In this document: positions 8,292 to 18,054 of the stretch, one piece after another
Layout of the letters: each line of letters opens with the position of its first letter
Position numbering within the stretch: position 1 is the stretch's first letter
From: Planctomycetota bacterium
GTDB lineage: Bacteria; Planctomycetota; Phycisphaerae; WQYP01
Direction: 5' to 3'
DNA length: 32,841 nt
NCBI GenBank assembly: GCA_021827645.1
Contig: JAKAVA010000114.1
Coordinates: 1 to 32,841 of the forward strand
Position numbers and translations under genes: made by a program
The notes under the pieces: generated by a model
What the model was told of the DNA's origin: nothing
Databases searched by the model: none
Seen by the model: only the letters and a program-made list of their open reading frames with translations

Positions 8292-9206
8292 ATGGAGATG
8301 CCTAAAAACGAAAATATGGATATGGGCCGGATCGCCATCACGGGCGGTAACGGTTTTGTCGGTCAAGCGGTTGTGACTCAATTACTGGATGCCGGTTATC
8401 GCCAGATCGTCGTCATTGCCCGTCATGCTTCTTCGGATGTGGCACACATCGATGGCGTCAGTTTTGTCGCTGGCGATCTGACGATCTCATCGGATGCTTG
8501 CCGTGCCCTTGCCGGTTGCGATGCAGTAGTTCATTTGGTCGGCATTATCCGCCCCACATCACGCCAATCATTTTACGACGCCCATGTCGCTACCACTGAA
8601 AATACGGTTTTCGCCATGCGTGAAAATGGTATTAAACGGCTGCTCCACATGTCTGCATTGGGAACGCGCATGAGTGCCGTTTCGAGCTACCACCAAACCA
8701 AATGGACGGCAGAGCAGATCGTCGTGAAATCCGGCCTCGATTACACGATCATCCGCCCGTCGCTGATACTGGGTGATCAGGGTGAATTTACGCAGATGCT
8801 GGATGCCTGGTCGCAGGGAATTACACCTCCCTATCTGTTCATGCCGTATTTCGGACAGGGCACGCTTGGGATCGGGCGTACTCGAATAGCGCCGGTGAGA
8901 GTGGAAGATGTAGCCAAACTTTTCCAATGGTGTCTGGATCGGCCGGTGTCGATCAGAAAAATTTATGAGCTCACCGGGCCGCGAGAATTTACCTGGCCCG
9001 AATTTCTCCGGCTTTATGCGAAAGTCCGCCATGGAAAGGTTCGCCGAGCTTTGGGAATCCCGATCTGGCTTGGGAAAATCCTCGGTCGGTTTCCCGGCCT
9101 GCCTTTCACCACCGATCAGGTCATCATGGCAGGGGAGGACAACATTGCCAACGGCGAACCGCTCAAGGTCGACATGCCGGACTTTTTTACCCGTGACGTT
9201 CTCTGA
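8292..9206 (+). CDS. NAD(P)-binding atypical SDR protein, NDUFA9-like
   Basis: The 304-residue protein has a Rossmann nucleotide loop TGGNGFVG (residues 17-24), a D/VVHLVGI segment after the fourth strand, and the YHQTKWTAE motif in place of YxxxK. The IIRPSLILG block is typical of the atypical SDR group related to the complex I subunit NDUFA9 and to plant NAD-dependent epimerase-like proteins. Members bind NAD(P)H tightly and several act in quinone, isoprenoid or lipid metabolism; the reaction here cannot be predicted. Several close in-frame ATGs (8292, 8298, 8316, 8322) make the start uncertain. The Rossmann strand begins with GRIAIT, so any of them would leave the fold intact. It stands alone between a divergent and a convergent gene. 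Confidence 0.75.
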   Translation: MEMPKNENMDMGRIAITGGNGFVGQAVVTQLLDAGYRQIVVIARHASSDVAHIDGVSFVAGDLTISSDACRALAGCDAVVHLVGIIRPTSRQSFYDAHVATTENTVFAMRENGIKRLLHMSALGTRMSAVSSYHQTKWTAEQIVVKSGLDYTIIRPSLILGDQGEFTQMLDAWSQGITPPYLFMPYFGQGTLGIGRTRIAPVRVEDVAKLFQWCLDRPVSIRKIYELTGPREFTWPEFLRLYAKVRHGKVRRALGIPIWLGKILGRFPGLPFTTDQVIMAGEDNIANGEPLKVDMPDFFTRDVL

Positions 9207-9300
9207 TTCAGAAACAGATACCCCGTCGGTTATTCGCCCATCCAGTCATTTCGCGGCACGTCCACCGCCAGTTTACCCGTGTCGTCCGCGATGGGCGGTT

Positions 9301-10269
9301 TCAATTGGTGGGGAAGAACCAGTGAATAATCGGCGATATGGCTCCAGCTTCCGAAAGCGTATCCCCCTGAGCATTAGGCACATTGTCATATTCGCTGGCC
9401 GACATCCACTGAACATGCCCGTCCCAGAAGCCCAGATTCCCACCTCCGTTGTGGCGTTCCGAAAGCGCATCACCAGTATTGTATCCGACAGGGTCCATGA
9501 CTTCGTCATTGAAATTGGAGTGCTGGGCGGATTCCTCAATAAATATGAGGAATTTCGGATTATTAATCGCACCACTGGTCAGCGGATAGCTCCATGGTGT
9601 TTCTGGTGAGCCTTGTTGATTCACGCCGAAGATCGTCTGGAGTACTGCCGCCTGGGAATTAGTGATCGAATTCACTGAGTAACTCCAGAACCCGCCGGAT
9701 GGCTCCGGGCCGATCTGGACCGTCGACCAGTTATTCTGCAGCGTCACGGCATTGGGGCTGTCGCGAAAGCCACTATCCGCCGGACACATAAATGTCGCGG
9801 CTATCCTATCTATCGCCGGGTTCAAACTTGGAAATTGGCTGGAATAGGAGGGAAGATTGTGCTGGGCGTCATAGGTAGCCTGATCCATCGCCTTGTCATT
9901 CAGATTGGCCATGTATGGAAACAGGGCGCCGAATCGAAGATTGTAGCTTTGCGTGTTGCTCCATGTTTGATAGAGTTCATATACCTGTGGATCACTCGAT
10001 GCTGATCCAACATACGGCGGATATTTCGCCACATGCGGGAATAATATTCCATCCAGCGGGAACATGCCGCTGTTCGTATTGACGTAACCCTGCAGGCTGA
10101 TAAGCAGTTGCCGAATGTTGCTTTCGCACACCGTGGCCTCGGCATCTTCTTTGGCTTTCGCCAGACTTGGCAGCAGTAAGGAAATAAGCAGAGCAATGAT
10201 CGAGATGACCACGAGCAATTCAATGAGCGTAAAGCCGCTTTTTCCCTGGTGCCTGAAATTGATCGTCAT
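9301..10269 (-). CDS. Type II/IV pseudopilin-like protein with H-X9-DG motif
   Basis: The 322-residue protein starts with a short basic leader ending KSG, followed by FTLIELLVVISIIALLISLLLPSL. This is the type III signal cleaved and methylated by prepilin peptidase, with the conserved glutamate at mature position 5. Near the C-terminus RHNGGGNLGFWDGHV fits the H-X9-DG prepilin-associated motif common in Planctomycetota. The body is a mostly polar globular domain, presumably outside the inner membrane. I placed the start at the ATG at 10269 because it gives a normal 12-residue leader; an in-frame ATG at 10356 would give an unusually long one. No secretion ATPase, platform protein or peptidase is nearby, so it is an orphan pseudopilin. 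Planctomycetes carry many such genes, with function mostly unknown. Confidence 0.85.
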   Translation of the reverse strand: MTINFRHQGKSGFTLIELLVVISIIALLISLLLPSLAKAKEDAEATVCESNIRQLLISLQGYVNTNSGMFPLDGILFPHVAKYPPYVGSASSDPQVYELYQTWSNTQSYNLRFGALFPYMANLNDKAMDQATYDAQHNLPSYSSQFPSLNPAIDRIAATFMCPADSGFRDSPNAVTLQNNWSTVQIGPEPSGGFWSYSVNSITNSQAAVLQTIFGVNQQGSPETPWSYPLTSGAINNPKFLIFIEESAQHSNFNDEVMDPVGYNTGDALSERHNGGGNLGFWDGHVQWMSASEYDNVPNAQGDTLSEAGAISPIIHWFFPTN

Positions 10270-10581
10270 AGTCTTACCCGCTCGCAAAAATCCCTGCTCA
10301 GCGCCCTCGGCTCCATGCCGCCGGTCGCCCAACAGTTTACCAAGGGTATAACGCACGGTTGGCCGTTTTGATTACAAAAAGTCTGAAATTTATCTTTTCG
10401 AGCCTTTTTTCTGATTATAGGGCTACGAAGGGGTCAAGTCCTCGTTGTTTCAGTGGAAGGGCATACGTTAAACGCTTTTTCTCCGCGCGAGGCATTACCC
10501 ACTTATCTCACAGCCCGCTTGCACATAAAAAGTTTAATTCGGCTGGCCGGATAAATAGCCTGCCCTTATATTTGCAAAACT
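10270..10581. other. Divergent intergenic region, prepilin-like gene and glycosyltransferase gene
   Basis: The 312 bases should hold promoters for both flanking genes. On the minus strand there is a perfect TATAAT at 10414-10419, but the nearest TTGACC lies only 12 bases upstream, too close for a standard promoter. For the rightward gene I find only AT-rich patches near 10565-10575 and no good pair of hexamers. No RNA gene or repeat is evident. Confidence 0.4.
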
Positions 10582-12558
10582 ATGCCGAACCGGGATTTAA
10601 ATTCCAAGATGCAACCCAAAGCCGCCCGCCATTGGTGGAACTGGGAGGACATGCTCCTGATTCTATTCGTCGCTACCGTGCTTTATCTGCCCGGACTCTT
10701 CCGAGTTCCCCTTTTTGATCGCGATGAACCTCGATTCGCCACTGCGGCCGCCGCCATGATCCACAGCGGCAATTTTATCGTGCCGACATTCAATGGCGTA
10801 TTACGGCCGGAAAAGCCGCCCGTGATCTACTGGTTGATGGATATCAGCTATGCACTATTTGGAATTCACGGTGGGGCCGCACGACTACCAAGCGTGGTCG
10901 CCTCGCTCCTCACCCTGCTGGTGGTCTATTTCATGGCCGGTAAGCGATTCGGCCGGGCTGCCGGCCTGCTTAGTGCCTTGCTCCTGTCGGTGTCGGCTCT
11001 GTTCTTCGTAGAATCGAGATTGGCGACCGCCGACGCTGTACTTGTATTTTTCACGACCGTTTGCATGGGAAAACTCTGGGATGCGTGGGACGCGCGGACG
11101 CGCCATGTCGATGAGCATCTCGTTTCATCCGCGCCGGCAGCATTTCATTCGACTGACGCACTGGAAATTCTGCGCGATATGGACCTCCATAACCGCCCGC
11201 GTCTTCGGTGGTGGGATGTGGCTATCTTCTGGATCGCCATGGGTCTCGGTATTCTAACCAAAGGTGTTACACCTATATTTGTTCTCACCACCGCCGTAGC
11301 GCTGAGCATTCTGCTCGGATGGCCGACATCGGTCGGCAATCGAACCAACGGAAACGGATTGGTCCGCTGGATACTCAATTTTGCCGCAGCCGCCGGACGT
11401 CAATCTTGGCGGTGGTTCTGCGGTCTTCGCCCGTTCTACGGCATTTTATTGCTGTGCGCTGTGGTATTGCCCTGGTTTATCGCGGCGTGGGTTCAGACTC
11501 ACGGGGCGCTCATTGAAAGAATGATCACTCAGAATGTCCTTAAGCGAACCACTTCCGGCCTGCAGAGCCATGGCGAGCCACCCGGTTTTTATCTCGCCAC
11601 CATCTGGGGTACTTTCTGGCCGTGGAGCGTACTTCTGGTGCCAGCGGGTTTCCATGCGGTGCGGCGGGCGCGACGGATTGGACCCATTGCATTTGATCCG
11701 TCACCTTATCAATTTCTGCTTTGCTGGATCATACCGAGTTGGTTGCTCTTCGAGTGCTTTGTCACCAAGATGGTGGAATATGACCTCCCATTATTCATTC
11801 CACTGGCGATATTGTGCGCTGACACCATGGTGCAAAGCTGGCATCGCCTTACCGATGTGCTCGCGCCTCCATGGTACGCTGCGGCACGCTGGGTCTGGTC
11901 CTCAATCTGGATCATTCTGGGTGCGGGATTATTAATTGGCTGCTGGTACCTCTTTCTTCCGCAACATGCCGGTGAATTTAATGCGTTTGTGCCGGCGGCC
12001 ATTGCGCTGGCGGCAACCGGCGTCGCGGGTGCAATGGCGTGGAACAGGCCCCCCTGGCCGATGATTACGCTCCTCGGTTTTGGTCTCTCGCTTATCCTCC
12101 TTAACACCATTGCCCTGCCGCAGGTAAAAGGGTTGGAATTAAGTCGGCGCGCCGGAGCTCGGATGGCGCTGCTCGCATCGCAGGGATACCATCTTGGCGC
12201 GGTGGGGTATATTGAGCCGAGTTTGGTATTTTATTCCCGTTCATATGTGCGATTATTCTCCAGTCCCGCGCAAATGGCCCGGGATTCTCACCTCCACAAA
12301 ATGGGGTCGGCCGCGAAATGGGCGATGCATACAACCTCTCGCTGGTGTATCGCCGTTGATCAGCGATCCCTGAACTATCTTCGGGCGCATCACTACATGT
12401 TTCGGCGGCTCGACTGGTTCCATGGCGTCAAAGTTGCCAAAGGCAAATTTACGCAGGTCACCTTGATAACCAACGTACCCGCAGCACCTCCAGTTACTCC
12501 AAGGGCATCAGCCGGGAAACATCGAGCCAAACAGGCAGAGCAACTGGGCGACCGGTGA
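10582..12558 (+). CDS. ArnT/PMT-like (GT39/GT83) membrane glycosyltransferase
   Basis: This 658-residue polytopic protein resembles the ArnT and dolichyl-phosphate-mannose mannosyltransferase superfamily. Those enzymes move sugars from polyprenyl-phosphate donors to lipid A, proteins or glycans on the outer face of the inner membrane. The first membrane helix is at about residues 24-42. It is followed by the periplasmic loop with DRDEPRFA (46-53, the conserved acidic pair D48/E49) and RPEKPPVIYW (75-84), both hallmark motifs of this family. Many further hydrophobic segments follow, and the C-terminal 130 residues are a soluble domain. A second ATG at 10609 is also possible; neither start has a clear ribosome site. 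The neighbours do not reveal the donor or acceptor, but the sugar-nucleotide genes at the left of the window fit active surface glycosylation. Confidence 0.85.
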   Translation: MPNRDLNSKMQPKAARHWWNWEDMLLILFVATVLYLPGLFRVPLFDRDEPRFATAAAAMIHSGNFIVPTFNGVLRPEKPPVIYWLMDISYALFGIHGGAARLPSVVASLLTLLVVYFMAGKRFGRAAGLLSALLLSVSALFFVESRLATADAVLVFFTTVCMGKLWDAWDARTRHVDEHLVSSAPAAFHSTDALEILRDMDLHNRPRLRWWDVAIFWIAMGLGILTKGVTPIFVLTTAVALSILLGWPTSVGNRTNGNGLVRWILNFAAAAGRQSWRWFCGLRPFYGILLLCAVVLPWFIAAWVQTHGALIERMITQNVLKRTTSGLQSHGEPPGFYLATIWGTFWPWSVLLVPAGFHAVRRARRIGPIAFDPSPYQFLLCWIIPSWLLFECFVTKMVEYDLPLFIPLAILCADTMVQSWHRLTDVLAPPWYAAARWVWSSIWIILGAGLLIGCWYLFLPQHAGEFNAFVPAAIALAATGVAGAMAWNRPPWPMITLLGFGLSLILLNTIALPQVKGLELSRRAGARMALLASQGYHLGAVGYIEPSLVFYSRSYVRLFSSPAQMARDSHLHKMGSAAKWAMHTTSRWCIAVDQRSLNYLRAHHYMFRRLDWFHGVKVAKGKFTQVTLITNVPAAPPVTPRASAGKHRAKQAEQLGDR

Positions 12559-12758
12559 AGATAAACTCGTTCCAAGATAAGCGGTGATCACGCGTAGCAG
12601 TCCTTTGCCGTTATGAGAATTTGCGCAAAGCGTCGATACGCTCGCGGGCAGACTCTCTGGTTTATAAGCGTGCACTGTGTTAGGATTCTTCGTCGCTGCG
12701 ACCTATTGAGTTTGCGGGTCGAACAAAGCGGTAACATAGCACTCAAGGAGATACAGCA

Positions 12759-14264
12759 ATGTCAGCAACAGGTCCGCGGGTGGGTTTAATTGGCTTGGCC
12801 GTCATGGGTAAGAATCTGGCGCTGAATATCGCCGATCACGGCTTTGATATCGCGGTATTCAATCGCACCACCAGCGTTATGGACGAATTCATCAGGGAAA
12901 ATCCGAATACGCCCGGTCGTCTTGTCGGCTGTCAAACCCTGAAGGAATTCGTCGCCGCCATCGCGAAACCGCGCGTCATCATCGTGCTGGTAAAAGCCGG
13001 TCCGGCTCTCGACAGCATTGTGGAACAGCTTGTTGCGGCGGGATTGCAGGCCGACGACATTGTGGTGGATGCTGGCAACAGCCTGTGGACTGACACGATT
13101 CGCCGCGAGCGAGAATATGCTGGCAGGCTGAAATTTTTCGGTTCCGGGGTTTCGGGTGGCGAACTGGGCGCCCGATTCGGACCTTCGCTTATGCCGGGTG
13201 GCGATCCCGAATCGTGGAAGCATCTGGAGCCCATCTGGACCGCCATCGCCGCCAAAGTGGATGCTCAAACCGGCCGCCCGCTTGAAGGCGCAGAGCCGGG
13301 TAAGCCGGTTCAGGGGGGCGTACCGTGCACCGCGTATTTGGGGCCCAATGGCGCCGGGCATTACGTCAAAATGGTGCACAACGGCATTGAGTATGTGGAT
13401 ATGCAACTCATCAGCGAAGCCTATTTTCTCCTTCGGTCTCTGCTGGGGCTTAAACCCGATGAACTCTCGGATATCTTCGCGCATTGGAATACGACCGAAC
13501 TCGATTCCTACCTGATTGAAATCACCGCCGATATCCTGCGGCAGAAAGACCCACGAAATAAGAAAAAATTCCTGGTGGATGTCATTCTTGACGCCGCCGG
13601 GCAGAAAGGCACCGGCAAGTGGACGGCTGCCAATGCGCTCGATATGGGTGTACCGGCCAATTCAATTGCCGAAGCGGTCTTCGCCCGCTGCATGAGCGCC
13701 GTCAAGGGAGAGCGACTGATGGCTTCGAAAAAACTCCGCGGCCCGACGGTCAAAAAATTACGCGCCGGCAGGGCGGTGATCGAGGCTATCCGTCAGGCCC
13801 TGTACTGTTCCAAGATTTGTGCCTACGCCCAAGGGTTTCAATTGATGCGCGAAGCCCAGAAGGAATATAACTGGACACTCGATTTCGGCACGATCGCTTC
13901 CATCTGGCGGGGGGGATGTATCATCCGGGCTAAGTTCCTGCAAAAAATTACCGATGCCTACAGCACCAACCCGCAACTGGTCAATCTCCTCATGGATCCC
14001 TATTTCAAAAAGCAGATTCAGAATGGACAGAATGACTGGCGGAAAGTGGTCTCGCTGGCGGCCACCAACGGCATTCCCGCCCCGGCATTCATGTCCGCGC
14101 TGGCGTATTATGACGCTTACCGCACGGCGGTTTTGCCTGCGAATTTAATCCAAGCTCAGCGCGATTATTTCGGCGCTCACACCTACGAACGGGTCGATTG
14201 TCCGTCTGGTCAATTTTTCCACGTGGACTGGCCGGCTGTTGATCGCCCCGAATTCAAAGCCTGA
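12759..14264 (+). CDS. gnd: 6-phosphogluconate dehydrogenase, decarboxylating
   Basis: The 501-residue enzyme oxidises and decarboxylates 6-phosphogluconate to ribulose 5-phosphate with NADP, closing the oxidative pentose phosphate pathway. The N-terminal Rossmann motif [10 protein letters not shown] is at residues 12-21. The substrate loop [21 protein letters not shown] (128-148) and the catalytic K204, H207, N208 and E211 in [12 protein letters not shown] are present. The C-terminal all-helical domain with the KGTGKWTA and [14 protein letters not shown] blocks marks the long dimeric form. AAGGAGAT stands seven bases before the ATG, a strong ribosome site. The 200-base upstream gap contains a perfect 10-bp palindrome TTTGCGCAAA at 12620-12629, of unknown meaning. 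No glucose-6-phosphate dehydrogenase gene is in the window. Confidence 0.96.
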   Translation: MSATGPRVGLIGLAVMGKNLALNIADHGFDIAVFNRTTSVMDEFIRENPNTPGRLVGCQTLKEFVAAIAKPRVIIVLVKAGPALDSIVEQLVAAGLQADDIVVDAGNSLWTDTIRREREYAGRLKFFGSGVSGGELGARFGPSLMPGGDPESWKHLEPIWTAIAAKVDAQTGRPLEGAEPGKPVQGGVPCTAYLGPNGAGHYVKMVHNGIEYVDMQLISEAYFLLRSLLGLKPDELSDIFAHWNTTELDSYLIEITADILRQKDPRNKKKFLVDVILDAAGQKGTGKWTAANALDMGVPANSIAEAVFARCMSAVKGERLMASKKLRGPTVKKLRAGRAVIEAIRQALYCSKICAYAQGFQLMREAQKEYNWTLDFGTIASIWRGGCIIRAKFLQKITDAYSTNPQLVNLLMDPYFKKQIQNGQNDWRKVVSLAATNGIPAPAFMSALAYYDAYRTAVLPANLIQAQRDYFGAHTYERVDCPSGQFFHVDWPAVDRPEFKA

Positions 14265-14447
14265 TGTTGCGAGGGCGTACTTCGCTTCCTCAGCCGCCGC
14301 CAAATGAGAAGCCGCGGTTCACTGCGGAAAGCCGACATCCTCTCTTTGGACGAATATTCTAAAAAGCGTTAAAATGTTCTTTGTTTGGGTAATCACCGAA
14401 GGCGGGAGTATTCCTCCTATGCTTTCGTCGCGCAAGGGGGCAGAAAT

Positions 14448-15215
14448 TTGAAAAATATTCCGGATCTCGTCCTCATACATGGGTTCCCGCTTGATCAGGA
14501 AATGTGGGCAGAGCAGGTTCGCTTTTTTCGGGCCGCCGGCATGGGGGTACTGACTCCCGACCTCCCCGGCTTCGGGTCACGTCCCGGCAATCCCGCCCAT
14601 CGTTGCTCGATCGGCGCGTTCGCCGAGGATATCCATCATTTCATCGCACGCCATGCAAATTCGCCCTGCATGATCGGCGGATTTTCGATGGGTGGCTACG
14701 TGCTGCTCGCACTCCTGAATCGATTTCCCAAAGACGCATGTGCCGCCATTTTCATCGATACACATCCGGCCGCCGACACGCTGGAGGCCCGCCAGGGAAG
14801 GCTCAAATCCATAGCCGACCTGCAGGCCGAAGGGATCGGAGCGCTCCGACAAATGCCCGACCGGCTCCTGTCGCCGTCGGCCCCTCTGCAACTTCGAAGC
14901 CGGGTGGCGGAAATGATCGCAAGACAAAATCCGGCCGGGATGATTCAGGCTCAGATGGCCGCCGCCATGCGAATCGACCAGTCACCCCATCTCCCGGAGA
15001 TCAAAATACCGACGCTGGTGATTGGCGGGGCCGAGGATGTGATTACGCCACCCAATTTGATGCAACGATGGTGTTCCCAGATGCCTGATTCCAGATGGGT
15101 TGAGATACCCGGCGCCGGCCATCTGACGCCGATGGAAGCTCCCGAAGCCGTCAATGCCGCCATCAGCCACTTTGTGAAACAGCTGCCTCAGATCGCGTTG
15201 CGGCCAGAGAATTAA
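14448..15215 (+). CDS. Alpha/beta hydrolase
   Basis: The 255-residue protein has the standard alpha/beta hydrolase order: oxyanion-hole motif LIHGFPLD (residues 9-16), DLPGFG (38-43), nucleophile elbow GGFSMGG with S80, then GGAEDVIT with acid D197 and GAGHLTPMEAPE with H225. This is a complete catalytic triad. It belongs with the esterase/haloperoxidase/MhpC-like hydrolases, and the substrate is not predictable. I chose the TTG at 14448 because AAGGGGG lies seven bases upstream and the fold begins at once. A longer frame from TTG at 14385 adds 21 residues unlike the family. A TAAAAT box at 14370-14375 could be part of a promoter. It converges with the aminotransferase gene 26 bases away. Confidence 0.88.
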   Translation: MKNIPDLVLIHGFPLDQEMWAEQVRFFRAAGMGVLTPDLPGFGSRPGNPAHRCSIGAFAEDIHHFIARHANSPCMIGGFSMGGYVLLALLNRFPKDACAAIFIDTHPAADTLEARQGRLKSIADLQAEGIGALRQMPDRLLSPSAPLQLRSRVAEMIARQNPAGMIQAQMAAAMRIDQSPHLPEIKIPTLVIGGAEDVITPPNLMQRWCSQMPDSRWVEIPGAGHLTPMEAPEAVNAAISHFVKQLPQIALRPEN

Positions 15216-15241
15216 ATAAATATTGTATCTCGCGGAGGCGG

Positions 15242-16525
15242 TCAGATCACTGGTTGATCGCTTGGCGGTGAACTCATCTGACGATCGCCGGAATAGGCGC
15301 TCGGACGCTGGTGTTTTTTTCTGCCGTTGAGGTAGGCATCCATCTGCCGCAGAGCCTGCTTAATCCGCAGTTCGTTTTCCACGAGCGCGATGCGCATGAA
15401 TCCTTCGCCACTTTCACCGAATCCACGACCCGGGGCCAGGGCCACGTCCGCATTTTCAATCAGACGTAACGCAAAATCGATAGTTCCTTCACCCGCCAGA
15501 TGCTTCGGATCAACTTTCGCCCACACAAACATGCTGGCACGCGGTACTTCCACCTCCCATCCCAGTTTGCGCAGCCCGCTCACCAGAACATCTCGCCGTT
15601 TCTGATAGACAAGGCTCTGCGACGCGACAAAATCATCCCCCTTACGAAGCGCCAAAATACTGGCGATCTGGATCGGTTGGAAATGTCCGTAATCGTAATA
15701 TCCCTTGATGGTTGACAGCGCACGCACCATCTCGCTGTTGCCGCAGCAGAATCCCACACGCCACCCCGCCATATTGTACGGTTTGCTCATCGTGGAAAAT
15801 TCAACACCGACTTCCTTGGCTCCCGGCGCGGCCAGAAATGATGGCGCACGGTACGAGTCAAAACATGTCTCGCCGTAGGCAAAATCATTGATCAGCAGGA
15901 CGCCGTACTGCCGGGCCAATGCCACCGCCTGCTGATAAAACAGCGGTTCCACCGTCATCGCCGCCGGGTTGTGGGGATAATTGAGGATGACCAGTTTTGG
16001 ACGGGGAAACAGATTACGCAGCACATGTTCAATGCGCTCCAGAAACGCTTCGTCATTTCCCAGCTTCACGCTGATGACATTTCCGCCCGCCAGCGCCACC
16101 GCATACACATGGATCGGATAGGCGGGATCGCCCACCACAACCGTATCTCCGGCTCCGAGCATAGCCAGCATCAGGTGCGAAAACCCTTCCTTGCTCCCGA
16201 TGGTGACGACAATTTCCTTCTCTGGATCCAGTTCAACTCCATATTTGCGTTTATATTTGAGTGCCACCTCACGTCGAAGGTTGAAGATGCCGACGCTGGC
16301 CGAATAACGGTGATTGCGGGCATCATGTGCCGCTTCTGCCAGTTTTTCCACGACAAAATCCGGCGATGGGTCGATGGGATTGCCCATGCCCAAGTCGATA
16401 ATATCATGTCCCGCCCGGCGCTTTTCCGCCTTGAGCGCATTGATTCGGGCGAAAAGATAGGGGGGAAGCCGTTGTATTCGGCTGGAAACGGGAATGCTGA
16501 AAGGTGCGTCACTTCCACCGGCCAT
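15242..16525 (-). CDS. alaC: Class I/II PLP aminotransferase, AlaC-like (alanine-forming)
   Basis: The 427-residue enzyme closely follows E. coli AlaC, which transfers an amino group from glutamate to pyruvate to make alanine. Shared blocks include RIQRLPPYLF, DIIDLGMGNP, TIGSKEGFSHLMLA, GDPAYPIHVY, the NDFAYG PLP-ring contact and STMSKPYNMAGWRVGF with the PLP lysine K248. The start at 16525 is preferred because AGAGG lies nine bases upstream and the protein then begins like its relatives. Upstream ATGs at 16591 and 16744 are in frame, but the latter lies inside the preceding gene. It follows the parvulin-like gene on the same strand after 106 bases and may share its transcript. Related enzymes such as LL-diaminopimelate aminotransferase are a less likely alternative. 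Confidence 0.88.
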   Translation of the reverse strand: MAGGSDAPFSIPVSSRIQRLPPYLFARINALKAEKRRAGHDIIDLGMGNPIDPSPDFVVEKLAEAAHDARNHRYSASVGIFNLRREVALKYKRKYGVELDPEKEIVVTIGSKEGFSHLMLAMLGAGDTVVVGDPAYPIHVYAVALAGGNVISVKLGNDEAFLERIEHVLRNLFPRPKLVILNYPHNPAAMTVEPLFYQQAVALARQYGVLLINDFAYGETCFDSYRAPSFLAAPGAKEVGVEFSTMSKPYNMAGWRVGFCCGNSEMVRALSTIKGYYDYGHFQPIQIASILALRKGDDFVASQSLVYQKRRDVLVSGLRKLGWEVEVPRASMFVWAKVDPKHLAGEGTIDFALRLIENADVALAPGRGFGESGEGFMRIALVENELRIKQALRQMDAYLNGRKKHQRPSAYSGDRQMSSPPSDQPVI

Positions 16526-16631
16526 GTTGTTATGCCTCTGCCATGAACCCTGACCGGCCGAGATATCGGCCAGTCGGGTTGACCAACTCATAATTGCAAA
16601 TCTCGGCTGCTGATCTGAATCAGCCGCCACA

Positions 16632-17714
16632 TTATTTTCCGCCGATGCCTGCCGGGTTCCCGCCAGAATTCGAATTCGACGGGATGAGCGGATTCTGTTT
16701 CTTTTTTGCCTGCTGCATGGCAGCACGTTCCATGGCCATCTCATGCTTCAGTTCGGCGTACATGGCGCGAAGTACCGGATCCTTGATTTTTACTTTCGCT
16801 GCCGCTGCCAATCTTTCGATTTCACGCTCGCCCCATTGCAGTTCCAGAATACGCGTGAGATTCGCCTTAATCGTCTTTTGAACTTTTGCCAGCGGCACGT
16901 TTTGTGCGGGAATCTTTTTCACCAGCCAGAGCAGATGAATATCGCCCCCCATGGGGATTCCGGTTGAAAGATGTCCTTTGCGGAGATGGGCTGCCGTCGA
17001 GCGGAATATCCGTGGAATGGCGGAGTCCTTCAACGGTATAAGCACTTCACCCCCATTGGCAGCACTCTGCTTGTCGAGGCTGTAAGTCTCCGCCACCTTG
17101 GCGGCACTGTCATGCTTTTTCTCGATTAGGTCTTTCACCGTTACCGCCTGTGAAAAGCGGGAAACCACGATATCGCGGACCAATACCTTCGGTCCATATT
17201 GATTTTCGTACTCCAGATGAATCTGCTTCGACGTTACGTGGACATGTCCTTTTGCCAAGGCCTCAATGTACGCCGTGCGGGCCAGTCCCAGGTCAAAGAT
17301 GGATAAATTTTCACCGTGGGACGCAAGAATTCTCTCAAGGGCTGCCATGCGTTCGTCGGCTGGGACATGCTGTGCCGCCAGATTCTGAAGCACAAAATTC
17401 ATCTGAGCCTGAATCTGCTTTTGGCCGACGTGCAGCCCGGCTTTTTCACACGCTTGTTTGAGGAGCGTGAGTTGCAGCCATCGCTGCATCAGTTCCATAC
17501 CTTTCAGAAGCACCAGTGAATTGAGAAATTTCTTTTCACTCAGCGGTTCGCCGTTGACAATGGCGACCGCCTTCTGTCCCGGCTTCGCCCTCTCCGGCAG
17601 GATATTGGTTGGTACAGCACTCGATGGGGAGGACGTCGCGGCCGATGCTCCAACAGGTAATATCATCGCAGCCAACAAGCCCGCCGTTAGAATTGATTTG
17701 GTCCGGTGAAGCAC
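16632..17714 (-). CDS. Exported SurA/PrsA-like protein with degenerate parvulin domain
   Basis: The 360-residue protein has a signal peptide (about residues 1-26, ending ASA). A SurA N-domain-like helical region follows: VAIVNGEPLSEKKF at 50-63 and a helix-rich part to about 160. A parvulin-type segment lies at about 175-270, and a Gln/Lys-rich tail ends in a Ser/Asn/Gly stretch. In active parvulins the first strand reads RHIL; here it is RDIV (180-183), so the first conserved histidine is an aspartate. H260 in the last strand is kept. This suggests chaperone activity for exported proteins rather than efficient prolyl isomerisation. Translation starts at GTG (17712-17714) with TAAGGAG five bases upstream. 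The aminotransferase gene lies downstream. Confidence 0.75.
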   Translation of the reverse strand: MLHRTKSILTAGLLAAMILPVGASAATSSPSSAVPTNILPERAKPGQKAVAIVNGEPLSEKKFLNSLVLLKGMELMQRWLQLTLLKQACEKAGLHVGQKQIQAQMNFVLQNLAAQHVPADERMAALERILASHGENLSIFDLGLARTAYIEALAKGHVHVTSKQIHLEYENQYGPKVLVRDIVVSRFSQAVTVKDLIEKKHDSAAKVAETYSLDKQSAANGGEVLIPLKDSAIPRIFRSTAAHLRKGHLSTGIPMGGDIHLLWLVKKIPAQNVPLAKVQKTIKANLTRILELQWGEREIERLAAAAKVKIKDPVLRAMYAELKHEMAMERAAMQQAKKKQNPLIPSNSNSGGNPAGIGGK

Positions 17715-18054
17715 TTGGTCTCCTTACTGTTTTCTGCCGCTTTAGCACCTTCGCCACTCGGCTGAACCTTAAGTATAGCCGCCGATTACTCCCTTCGCAT
17801 CTCCGGGAGGACGGACTGTGAGCGGTGTTGGAGAATCCCCAAACCGCCATTGGGTCAATTTCCGTATGCTACCAAAACCCATGCCTGTACCGTATACTGA
17901 TTTGTGAAAAGGGCAATCGGGGTGACCTTGGACTTCGAGCGTAAGACCTCACATGGCATGCGTAGTCTATCCAGAGTGTAAAGACCCCGATGTTCAAACA
18001 GGCTGCAACCGCGCGGGCGGGTCTTGAGCCTGCGTTGCAACGAAGGAGTTGCCG
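17715..18054. other. Divergent intergenic region, parvulin-like gene and hemerythrin-like gene
   Basis: The 340 bases contain no coding sequence I can support. On the minus strand TATACT at 17772-17777 would suit a -10 box for the parvulin gene, but no -35 box stands at the right distance. On the plus strand TATACT at 17893-17898 likewise lacks a partner. AAGGAG at 18043-18048 is the ribosome site of the rightward gene. No RNA motif was recognised. Confidence 0.4.

Noticed and set aside
9235-9297. 7-bp inverted repeat CGCCCAT/ATGGGCG in the convergent gap as a bidirectional terminator
   Set aside because: The loop is 49 bases and no T tract follows; pairing by chance is likely.
10359-10718. 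A 119-codon rightward frame before and overlapping the glycosyltransferase start
   Set aside because: Low-complexity translation, no ribosome site, and it is out of frame with the clear membrane protein.
12786-13484. A 232-codon open frame antisense to gnd
   Set aside because: It lies wholly within a clear 6-phosphogluconate dehydrogenase gene and shows no domain signature.
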